Shown here in pieces: positions 26,244 to 33,653 of a stretch of DNA of 64,000 bases. Below the pieces are notes generated by a model. The model ran no database searches and was not told the origin of the DNA. It saw only the letters and a list, made by a program, of their open reading frames with translations. Both the position numbers and the translations under genes were made by a program. Location: NCBI RefSeq assembly GCF_035944375.1, contig NZ_DASZBE010000037.1. One strand, given 5' to 3'. Numbering within the stretch: the stretch's first letter is position 1; the number at the start of each line of letters is the position of its first letter. The stretch comes from Allobosea sp035944375. Lineage in GTDB: Bacteria; Pseudomonadota; Alphaproteobacteria; Rhizobiales; Beijerinckiaceae.

Positions 26244-27668
26244 TTATTCGGCGGCGAGGCTCATCGGCGCGGCGCCCTCCAGGGCCGGCCGGCGTTCCCG
26301 CCAGGCGGTCGCGGCCTCATAGGCCTGGGCGGCGCGGTAGATCGTCGCCTCGCCGAAGGCATGGCCGGCGATCTGGACCGAGAGCGGCAGGCCCGAGGCC
26401 GAGAAGCCGCAGCACATCGTCAGCGAGGGCATGCCGGTGACGTTGAAGGGGATGGTCAGCGGTGGCTTGCTGAACAGGCCGAATTTCGGGATCTCGGTGA
26501 TCACCGGGGCGGGCGTCGCGGTCGCCGCGCAGACGATGATGTCGAAGCGCGACATCGTCTTCGCCACGGCCGCGACCAGTTCCGTGCGCATCCGCAACGC
26601 CCCGACATAGTCGCTGGCGTCGATCAGCCCGGCGAGCAGCAGCCGGTCGCGCAGGATCTCGCCATAGAGCTCGGGCTTGGCCTGGATATTGGGCTCGTGG
26701 ATGGCGAAGGCTTCCGAGAGCAGGATCATCATCCCGCAGGCGGCGAAATCGGCCAGCGGAGGCAGCGTCACCTCCTCGACCGTGGCGCCGAGATCCGCCA
26801 GCGTCGTGGCCACCCCGGCGACCGCGCTTTGCACCTCGTCCGTGGCATCCGCCTGCGCCCCGAGTGACGGGATATAGCCGACGCGCAGACCCTTCACGCC
26901 GGCGCCCAGCAGCGCCTCGGGCGTGGGATCGGGCCGGTCGGCGCTCGCGGGGTCGAGCCGGTCATGCCCGGCCAGAACCTTCATGAGGAGGGCGTTGTCC
27001 TCGACCGTCCAGGTCATCGGGCCGATATGGTCGAGGCTCTGCGACAGCGGCAGCACGCCGCGCCGCGAGACCAGCCCATAGGTCGGCTTCATCCCGACGA
27101 TGCCGCAGAAGGCGGCCGGCAGGCGGATCGAGCCGCCGGTGTCGGTGCCGAGCGCCGCCGGAACGAAGCCGGCCGCCACCGCCGCGCCCGAACCGGAGGA
27201 CGAGCCGCCGGTGAAATGCGCGAGGTTCCAGGGGTTGCGCGCCGGCGGGAAGGGCAGGTCGAAGGACGGCCCGCCCATCGCGAATTCATGGGTCGCGAGC
27301 TTGCCGAGGATGACGGCGCCCGCCGCCTTCAGCTTCTGCGTGACGAAGGCGTCGTCGGTCGCCCAGTTGTCGATGAGCTGGTGCGAATGGGCGGTGGTGC
27401 GCACGCCCTTGAGGTCGATGATGTCCTTCAGCCCGACCGGCACGCCATGCAGCGGCCCGCGGCTGATCCCGGCCATGACCTCGGCTTCCGCCTTCTTGGC
27501 CTGGGCGAGGGCGAGGTCTGCCGTCACCTCGATGAAGGCATGGGTCATCCCATCGAGCGCGGCGACGCGCGCGATCAGCGCCTTCGTCAGCTCGACCGGG
27601 GAGACGGTCTTCGCCGCGATCCCCTTGGCAAGGTCTGCGACGGTCATGAAATGCAGCGGAGCGGACAT
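26244..27668 (-). CDS. AS-family amidase without its own AtzG-like gene
   Basis: A 474-residue AS amidase with Lys81 (GLKDIID), cis-Ser156 (GGSSSGSG) and nucleophile Ser180 (GTDTGGSIR). Unlike its neighbours it is preceded by the binding-protein gene and a 99-bp gap with a hairpin, not by an AtzG-like gene. It may act alone or borrow the partner encoded just downstream. It is the first enzyme gene of the leftward block. Confidence 0.93.
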   Translation of the reverse strand: MSAPLHFMTVADLAKGIAAKTVSPVELTKALIARVAALDGMTHAFIEVTADLALAQAKKAEAEVMAGISRGPLHGVPVGLKDIIDLKGVRTTAHSHQLIDNWATDDAFVTQKLKAAGAVILGKLATHEFAMGGPSFDLPFPPARNPWNLAHFTGGSSSGSGAAVAAGFVPAALGTDTGGSIRLPAAFCGIVGMKPTYGLVSRRGVLPLSQSLDHIGPMTWTVEDNALLMKVLAGHDRLDPASADRPDPTPEALLGAGVKGLRVGYIPSLGAQADATDEVQSAVAGVATTLADLGATVEEVTLPPLADFAACGMMILLSEAFAIHEPNIQAKPELYGEILRDRLLLAGLIDASDYVGALRMRTELVAAVAKTMSRFDIIVCAATATPAPVITEIPKFGLFSKPPLTIPFNVTGMPSLTMCCGFSASGLPLSVQIAGHAFGEATIYRAAQAYEAATAWRERRPALEGAAPMSLAAE

Positions 27669-27723
27669 GGCACGGGCCTCCTGACGGACGGTGGCGGGCG
27701 GCGGGTTCGAGCAAAGGGTGGCG

Positions 27724-27756
27724 GCGGGGGCGGGCCGGGGAGGAAACCGCCCCCGC
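27724..27756 (-). terminator. Stem-loop after the orphan binding-protein gene
   Basis: A perfect 10-bp GC stem (27724-27733 with 27747-27756) and a 13-nt loop lie just past the binding-protein stop on the minus transcript. It mirrors the hairpin that follows the paralogous gene at 11348 and probably sets a high binding-protein to enzyme ratio. Confidence 0.55.
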
Positions 27757-27767
27757 GCCGGTGGCGA

Positions 27768-29399
27768 TCAGTCAAGGCTGATCGTCACGAAATCCTGCAT
27801 CCAGCTCTGGGCCGGGACGAAGCCCTTGACCTTGGGCGACATCGCCCGCGGGTTCAGATCGTGGACGATGAAGAGCCGGCCAGCCTGCTCGCTGATGATC
27901 TCGTGCAGCCGGGTGAACATCGCCAGCGACTTCTCCGGCTCGAAGGTGTTCATCGCCTTCTCCGCCAGTTCGTCGAACTCCTTGTTGTCGAACCAGCCCC
28001 AGTTCCACCCTCCCGGAGCCCGCCGCGAGGTGGCGAAATGGCCGATCATGCCCGAGACCGGGTCCACCGAGCCCAGCGAGATGTTGATCGCGTCATAGGT
28101 CGGCGCGCGCTCCCAGCCCTTGAAGAACAGGTCGAGCAGGGCGTTCCAGTCGAGCACCTCGAACTTGACCCGGAAACCGACCGATTCGAGCTGCGCCTTG
28201 ACCAGCTCGTTCATCGGCAGCGGCTGCATCTGGCCCGAGCCCGATGTCGAGATCCCCACCGTAATGGCGCAGGGGTAGCAGCCGGCCTCCTTGAGCAGGG
28301 CGGTCGCCTTCTTGGGATCGTAGGGGTAGGTCTTCGGCTTGCCGTAGATCGCCTGATGCGGGGTGAACAGCGCCTGGCTCGCCTCGGCGATGCCGCCGAG
28401 CATGTCGACCATCTCCTGACGGTCCATGGCGTGGTTCGCGGCCTGGCGGACCCGGAGGTCCTTGAAGGGCCCGCGCTGGAAATTGAACTGGTAGTGCCAG
28501 TTGTGCGGATAGGTCAGCGTCGTCACGCGCATGCCGGCCGCCTTCAGCCGCGGCAGCGTGTCGGGCGAGGGCGCCTCGATGAAATCGACCTGGCCCGAGA
28601 GCAGCGCTGCCGCCCGCGTCGTCGCCTCCGGCATCGGGATCAGCACCATCCGGTCGTGCTTGGGCACGCGGGCCGGGTTCCAGTAGTCGGGATTGCGCAC
28701 CAGCTCGAGCCGCTCGCGCGGCACGACCGAGCCGAATGTGTAGGGGCCCGATCCCTGCGGCGAGAGGGCGTAGACCTTGTAGTCGTAGCCCGCCTTCTCG
28801 AGCGCGCATTTCGAGATCACGAACCAGACGGCCATGTTGTAGGGGAAGACCGCCTCGGGAACCTTGGTGTCGATGGCGATGGTGTAGTCGTCGATCTTGA
28901 CCGCGCCGGCGACATTGACCGTGCGCGAGCGGTTGCGGGCGTAATGGACGGGATTGAACTGCGGCACCTTGTCGTCGGTGATGCGCGCGATGTTCCACAG
29001 CGCAGCCTCCGCGTTCCAGGGGCAGCCGTCATGGAATTTCACATCGCGCCGCAGCTCGAAGATCCAGCGCTTGGTGTTGGCGGGATCGGGATACCATTTC
29101 GAGGCGAGACCGCCGGTCGGCACCGCCTCGCGGTCCGAGCGCGTCAGATCCCAGTTCAGGAAGCTGTCATACAGCGAGAAGCCGACGAAGCGCTGGCCCT
29201 CGGCGCCCTGGTCGGGATGGCCCGTCCAGTCGGGAATGTCGCCGGCGGTCATCGCGACGCGCAGGACCTTCTCCTGCGCGACCGCCGGGGCGGACGGCGC
29301 CAGCGTGAGCGTGGCGCCGACGGCGAGCGCGGCAAGGGCCGCCGACACGCTGCGGGCGACGCGGGAACGGGGCGAGGGGATGGAAGCCGGGAACCGCAT
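27768..29399 (-). CDS. Orphan ABC substrate-binding protein, SBP_bac_5 family
   Basis: A 543-residue periplasmic binding protein with a signal peptide (Arg-containing n-region, hydrophobic core about residues 18-36, cleavage near AVAQE). It is a near twin of the protein at 9713-11332: TAGDIPD, QVDFIEAPSPDT, VRQAANHAMDRQEMV and ISTSGSGQMQPLPMNELVK all recur. No permease or ATPase lies beside it, so it probably shares the importer at 11426-15506. The start ATG at 29399 gives the signal peptide directly; a motif ATTGTATCCAAT lies exactly 79 bp upstream. Confidence 0.92.
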   Translation of the reverse strand: MRFPASIPSPRSRVARSVSAALAALAVGATLTLAPSAPAVAQEKVLRVAMTAGDIPDWTGHPDQGAEGQRFVGFSLYDSFLNWDLTRSDREAVPTGGLASKWYPDPANTKRWIFELRRDVKFHDGCPWNAEAALWNIARITDDKVPQFNPVHYARNRSRTVNVAGAVKIDDYTIAIDTKVPEAVFPYNMAVWFVISKCALEKAGYDYKVYALSPQGSGPYTFGSVVPRERLELVRNPDYWNPARVPKHDRMVLIPMPEATTRAAALLSGQVDFIEAPSPDTLPRLKAAGMRVTTLTYPHNWHYQFNFQRGPFKDLRVRQAANHAMDRQEMVDMLGGIAEASQALFTPHQAIYGKPKTYPYDPKKATALLKEAGCYPCAITVGISTSGSGQMQPLPMNELVKAQLESVGFRVKFEVLDWNALLDLFFKGWERAPTYDAINISLGSVDPVSGMIGHFATSRRAPGGWNWGWFDNKEFDELAEKAMNTFEPEKSLAMFTRLHEIISEQAGRLFIVHDLNPRAMSPKVKGFVPAQSWMQDFVTISLD

Positions 29400-29477
29400 G
29401 CGAAACCTCCGGGCAGGATGGGTGAGCCGCGAGGCGGCCCGGGCCGGGTTCTGCAATGCGCGTGCCAAGGCGCCATG

Positions 29478-29489
29478 ATTGTATCCAAT
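29478..29489. promoter_or_regulatory. Putative GntR/FCD operator, site 6
   Basis: ATTGTATCCAAT, identical to the site at 8288, lies 79 bp upstream of the orphan binding-protein start. Confidence 0.68.
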
Positions 29490-29716
29490 AAAAAAGGATC
29501 TGCACTGGCCTCCTTGCGGAAAATGGTGATGAAGCAAGGGGGCAGACGAGGGGTTTCGCCGGATTGCATCCATATTACCGCTCGAAGTCCCCTCGATGCG
29601 GGGTCGGAGGGCGCTGTCAGTGGCATGGCGGCCCTGCGAGGGCGTTCTGCGTGTTGAGGACCCGATCGGGAAGCGCCGATGTTTGATCCCGACGGGCGCT
29701 GTCGCGCGCCGCCGAT

Positions 29717-29728
29717 AATGGATACAAT
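29717..29728. promoter_or_regulatory. Putative GntR/FCD operator, site 7 (one mismatch)
   Basis: AATGGATACAAT, whose reverse complement is ATTGTATCCATT, lies only 13 bp before the ATG of the small gene at 29742. Confidence 0.5.
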
Positions 29729-29741
29729 TTCGGTCGCTTGA

Positions 29742-30050
29742 ATGGAATTTGGGCAGGCCGGCCCCGGCCGGGGCCGTCACTGCCGAGGGGGCGATCTCGC
29801 CCCGCTGCTGCTCGGCGGGGGGCTCTGCCTGACCTCGGCCGCCTTCTCGCAGAGCGCCGACGACCGCAAATGGGTTGCCCAGTGCCTGAGCGACAATGCG
29901 GACGCGAAGGTGAGCGCTTCGGTGGTGGGGAGCTATTGCGTCTGTATGAACAACAAGATGAGCGACAACGAGACCCGCTCGATCACGCAATGGGAAAAAG
30001 CCAACCCCAACGCGCGCCGGGCCTGCGAGCGCGAAGCGGGCTGGAACTGA
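29742..30050 (+). CDS. Small exported Cys-containing protein of unknown function
   Basis: I do not recognise a family. The 102-residue frame has a hydrophobic stretch (LAPLLLGGGLCLTSAAF, about residues 19-35) ending in a signal-peptidase-like AFSQS. A polar mature part of about 65 residues follows, with four Cys (CLSD, YCVCMN, ACE), suggesting a small disulfide-bonded periplasmic protein. The basic Gly/Arg-rich N-terminus is unusual and the start could be internal. An operator-like motif overlaps its promoter region. It lies between the amide locus and the IS scars. Confidence 0.5.
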   Translation: MEFGQAGPGRGRHCRGGDLAPLLLGGGLCLTSAAFSQSADDRKWVAQCLSDNADAKVSASVVGSYCVCMNNKMSDNETRSITQWEKANPNARRACEREAGWN

Positions 30051-30068
30051 GACGGCGTCAAAGCCGCA

Positions 30069-30284
30069 TCACAAAATCGAGGCGCACGCAGCGCTTAGCG
30101 CCTCGACAATCCGGCTGAGCCGCACAGAGGCGCCGACAGCATCGTGCGTCGCCCGGATCGAAAGTTCGGCCTGATCGCCACGCCGCGAGGCATGAGCGTG
30201 ATAGGTTGACGGGGCGATCGGCAGCACCCTGCAGATCGGCTCGACCCCACAGGCCCTTCGGTGTTTGTCGATGAACGCGATCAT
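30069..30284 (-). pseudogene. Truncated IS3-family OrfB transposase (N-terminal fragment)
   Basis: The frame begins MIAFIDKHRRACGVEPICRV and continues LPIAPSTYHAHASRR, which is the start of IS3-family OrfB proteins. Similarity fades after roughly 45 residues, and the frame ends at 71, before the DDE catalytic core. Only the 5' end of the transposase gene survives. Confidence 0.75.
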
Positions 30285-30292
30285 CGCTTGAA

Positions 30293-30499
30293 TGGGCGGT
30301 CGAGCTCCGCCTGGGCAAAATACGCGTCAGCCACGCGCTCCAATTCCCGGCAATAGCCGCGGCACGCTTCAACCCCGATCTCAAGAGAAAGTTCGAAGCG
30401 CTCATCGCGGCCGGGAAGGAGAAGAAGGTCGCGCTAACCGCGATCATGCGGAAAATCATCGTGATGGCCAACGCGCTCATCCGCGACCGCCGTCGGTAG
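30293..30499 (+). pseudogene. IS110-family transposase remnant (C-terminal fragment)
   Basis: The in-frame peptide AARFNPDLKRKFEAL, then AAGKEKKVALTAIMRK and ANALIRDRRR before the stop at 30497-30499, matches the C-terminal end of IS110-type DEDD transposases. No start codon or catalytic N-terminus is present. It abuts the IS3 fragment. Confidence 0.75.
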
Positions 30500-30685
30500 A
30501 ACCGCGAGCCGCGCTTGACCAATACGGATACTCAGGAGTCGGAGCCTCCGACAAACCCGGGGCGGTTCAATCGGCAGTCGACGATGGTTCGGCCAGGCGG
30601 GTTCAACACACGGGTTCGATCAGCCCCTCTGCGGTCTTAGCAGGCGACACTCAGCGACTGAACGATATTTGCTTGCGGCGACACC

Positions 30686-31783
30686 TCAGTCAGTCAGCCA
30701 GATCAGCGCGTGGGGCGAGAGCGTGACGGTCGCTGCGGCCCCGACCTCGTGCAACTCGCGCCCTGACAGGAAAGGAGTGTCGACCGCAACTTCGGTGGCC
30801 CCGACGCGCACGCCGTAGCGCACGCTCGCGCCGAGGAACTCGCGATGCGCGACGACACAGGGCAGAGCCAGCCCGTCGCCGGCCTGGCCCGTGGCGACGG
30901 TCAGAGCGGCGTGCTGGGGGCGGAAGACGAGCTTGGCGCCGTCCGGGACGACGATGTCCGCGGCGAGCGGGAGCCGGATCCCGCCCTCGATGGCGAAATG
31001 GCGCTCTGCGCCCGTGCCGACCACGCGGCCGTCGAGGATGTTGGCGGTGCCGAGGAAATTCGCGACGAAAAGGTTGGCGGGGCGCTCATAGAGCTCCATC
31101 GGCGTACCGACCTGCTGCACCACGCCATCGTTCATCACCGCGATGCGGTCGCAGATCGTGTTCGCCTCTTCCTGGTCGTGGGTGACGAAGATCGTCGTCA
31201 GACCGAGCCGCTGCTGCAGGTCGCGCAATTCGCGCCGGACCTGGACACGCATCTTGGCGTCGAGATTGGACAAGGGTTCGTCCAGCAGCAGCACCTTCGG
31301 CTCGACCGCGACCGTGCGGGCGACGGCGACCCGCTGCTGCTGGCCGCCGGAGAGTTGCGACGGGCGGCGCCCGGCGAGGTGACCGAGGCCGACGAGATCA
31401 AGCGCGACGGCGACGCGCCGGTCGACCTCGGCCCGGCCGACGCCGCGTTCCTCCAGCCCGAAGGCGACGTTGCGCGCCACCGTCATATGCGGCCAGAGCG
31501 CATAGGACTGGAAGACCATGCCGACATCGCGCTTCCAGGGCGGCAGGCCGGAAATGTCCTTGCCGCCGATCAGCACGCGTCCGGTATCGGCCTGGTTGAA
31601 GCCGGCGATCAGGCGCAGCAGCGTGGTCTTGCCGCAGCCGGAGGGGCCGAGGAAGGCGAAGAACTCGCCGGGCCGGATCGATAGATCGACGGTCTTCAGG
31701 ACGTGGTTATCACCATAGGAGAGGTTGACTCCCTCGATGTCGACCGAGACGGCCGGGGTGGTCAGCGGGGCGATGGCGTTCAT
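30686..31783 (-). CDS. ABC importer ATPase, PotA/FbpC type (Fe3+ or 2-aminoethylphosphonate class)
   Basis: A 365-residue ATPase with Walker A GPSGCGKTT, Q-loop FQSYALWPHMTV, signature LSGGQQQRVAVART, Walker B VLLLDEPLSNLD and H-loop VTHDQEE. The C-terminal TOBE-like domain (from about residue 245) is typical of ATPases with regulatory tails. It energises the permease directly upstream; the two genes are separated by one base. The substrate is set by the binding protein at 33654. Confidence 0.92.
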   Translation of the reverse strand: MNAIAPLTTPAVSVDIEGVNLSYGDNHVLKTVDLSIRPGEFFAFLGPSGCGKTTLLRLIAGFNQADTGRVLIGGKDISGLPPWKRDVGMVFQSYALWPHMTVARNVAFGLEERGVGRAEVDRRVAVALDLVGLGHLAGRRPSQLSGGQQQRVAVARTVAVEPKVLLLDEPLSNLDAKMRVQVRRELRDLQQRLGLTTIFVTHDQEEANTICDRIAVMNDGVVQQVGTPMELYERPANLFVANFLGTANILDGRVVGTGAERHFAIEGGIRLPLAADIVVPDGAKLVFRPQHAALTVATGQAGDGLALPCVVAHREFLGASVRYGVRVGATEVAVDTPFLSGRELHEVGAAATVTLSPHALIWLTD

Positions 31784-31784
31784 G

Positions 31785-33503
31785 TCAGTGGCCCATTCCC
31801 TTGGCCTTCTGGCTGCGTTCGATGATCAGATGCGAGATGAAGGTGCAGAGCGCGACGAGCAGCACCGCGACGACGCCGAGCGCGGCGCCAGGGCCGCGGC
31901 CTGCCGCCGACTGCATGAAGACGTAGAGGCCGAAGGCGAGCGGCGCGTCGGAGTTCGACTGGACCAGCATCAGCGTCGCCGAGAGCTCGACCGCAGCCGT
32001 CGAGAACGAGGTGACGAAGCCGGCGAGAATGCCGCCCGCCATCAGCGGCACGACGACACGCCTGACGGTACGGGCCTTGGTCGCGCCGAGGTTTTCGGCC
32101 GCCTCTTCGAGCGAGACCGAGATCTGCTGCAGCGCGGCGTAGCAGGCCCGCAGCGCATAGGGCAGGCGCCGGATCGCGAGCGCGAGCACGATGGTGATCC
32201 ACAGCGAAGCCAGCGGCGTGCCGTCCGGCAGGGTGACGCCATAGAAGGTTCTGAGGTAGCCGATGCCGAGCACCACGCCGGGAATGGCGAGCGCGGCTGA
32301 GGCTGCCCAGTCCAGCCATTCGCGGCCAATCAGCTTGGTGCGCAGGACGAGATAGGCGATGGCGACGCCGAGCACGACGTCGATGCCGCCGGCGATCGAC
32401 GCATAGATCAGCGTATTCTTGATATAGACCGAGCTTTCGCCGAAGACCCGGGCGTAATGCGCCGTGGTGAAGGCGTCCGGCAGCGGCGAAAACGACCAGA
32501 TCGTCGCAAACGAGAGCAGCAGCAGGCCCAGATGCGGCGCCAGCACCAGCGCCAGGATCAGGATGACGACGCCATAGCCGAGCACGGCCTCCCAGGGCGT
32601 CATGACGCGGCGGGCCAAACCGCCGCCGCCACGCTGGGTCGTGGCGTAGTCGCGTCCCTTCAGCGCCAGCGCCGATAGCCACATGGCGATGACGGAGGCG
32701 ACGATCAGCACCACGGAGATCACGTAGCCCATCGGGTCGGCGATGCCGATCGAGGTCACCCGCAGATAGGCCTGCGGCGCGAGCATGTCCTTGACGTTGA
32801 GCAGAAGCGGCGTGGCGAGATCGTCGAAAACCTTGACGAAGACGAGCGAGGCGCCGGCGAGATAGCCCGGCAGGGCGAGCGGAAACACGATGCGGCGGAA
32901 CAGGCGAAAGCCCGAGGATCCGAGATTCTGCGCCGCCTCCTCCATCGCCCTGTCGATGTTGCGCAGCGCCGCCGAGAGATTGATCAGGATGAAGGGAAAG
33001 TAGTGGACCGACTGAACGAAGATGACGCCGTTCAGCCCCTCCATGAAGCCGATCTTGAAGCCGAACCAGTCGTCCAGCAGCAGGTTGATCGAGCCGTTGC
33101 GGCCGAAGAAGAGCTGCATCGCCACCGCGCCGACGAAGGGCGGCATGATCAGCGGAAGGAAGCCGAGCGTCTGCACCAGCATCGCGCCGCGGAAGACGAA
33201 GCGCGTCGTCAGATAGGCAAGCGGCAGGGCGAAGACCGAGGCCCAGACCACCGACATCGCCGAGACGTAGAAGGAGTTCCACAGCGAGCGCATGAACAGC
33301 TCGGTGCGGACGAAGTCATAGAAGTTCACCAGCGTGAAGGTCGAGGTGCCCTTCTCGGTGAAGGCGACATAGAGCACGGTCCCGACCGGCAGCCCCAGGA
33401 ACAGCAGGAGGAAGGCCGCGATCGCCAGCGCCAGCGCGATCTGCCCGGGCGTGGCGGAGAGCCGGCGGGCGCGGGGGGGAGGGGCGGTGGAGATGGCGGT
33501 CAT
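31785..33503 (-). CDS. ABC importer permease with two fused transmembrane domains, FbpB type
   Basis: A 572-residue permease carrying two BPD-type membrane domains in one chain (about residues 15-290 and 330-565, six helices each). Each has an EAA-like cytoplasmic loop (EEAAQNLGSSGFRLFRRIVFP and EEAAENLGATKARTVRRVVVP). This is the fused architecture of Fe3+, thiamine and 2-aminoethylphosphonate importers. The ATG at 33503 is chosen; the frame extends 11 codons upstream into repeat-like DNA. A 106-bp palindromic element separates it from the binding-protein gene. Confidence 0.92.
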   Translation of the reverse strand: MTAISTAPPPRARRLSATPGQIALALAIAAFLLLFLGLPVGTVLYVAFTEKGTSTFTLVNFYDFVRTELFMRSLWNSFYVSAMSVVWASVFALPLAYLTTRFVFRGAMLVQTLGFLPLIMPPFVGAVAMQLFFGRNGSINLLLDDWFGFKIGFMEGLNGVIFVQSVHYFPFILINLSAALRNIDRAMEEAAQNLGSSGFRLFRRIVFPLALPGYLAGASLVFVKVFDDLATPLLLNVKDMLAPQAYLRVTSIGIADPMGYVISVVLIVASVIAMWLSALALKGRDYATTQRGGGGLARRVMTPWEAVLGYGVVILILALVLAPHLGLLLLSFATIWSFSPLPDAFTTAHYARVFGESSVYIKNTLIYASIAGGIDVVLGVAIAYLVLRTKLIGREWLDWAASAALAIPGVVLGIGYLRTFYGVTLPDGTPLASLWITIVLALAIRRLPYALRACYAALQQISVSLEEAAENLGATKARTVRRVVVPLMAGGILAGFVTSFSTAAVELSATLMLVQSNSDAPLAFGLYVFMQSAAGRGPGAALGVVAVLLVALCTFISHLIIERSQKAKGMGH

Positions 33504-33530
33504 GGGCACTCGGCAGGGAATCTTGCGCGG

Positions 33531-33636
33531 CGTCATCCCGGCCGCAGCGACGCGGAGCGCCGGGATCCATCGCAGGGCGCTGCGCTCGACGATGGATCCC
33601 GGATCGGCGCGGCTTCGCCGCTGGTCCGGGATGACG
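33531..33636. repeat. 106-bp palindromic intergenic element (CGTCATCCCGG type)
   Basis: Terminal 11-bp inverted repeats CGTCATCCCGG / CCGGGATGACG bound the element, and an internal pair GGGATCCATCG / CGATGGATCCC gives a second stem. It lies between binding-protein and permease genes. Elements of this look recur in many alphaproteobacterial genomes as mobile palindromes. Confidence 0.75.
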
Positions 33637-33653
33637 GTTGAGGTTCAGGCGGC

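Larger units (their letters stand above)
29400..29741. other. Divergent intergenic region with ATTG-type motifs
   Basis: A 342-bp gap between the leftward binding-protein block and the small rightward gene. It has two motif copies (29478 and 29717) and a weaker relative (ATTGCATCCATA, 29563-29574). I see no gene in it. Confidence 0.7.
30051..30685. other. IS-remnant region without intact genes
   Basis: A 635-bp stretch between the small exported protein and the ABC ATPase gene. It holds a truncated IS3-type transposase start on the minus strand, abutting an IS110-type transposase end on the plus strand. Nothing recognisable remains from 30500 to 30685. Confidence 0.7.
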
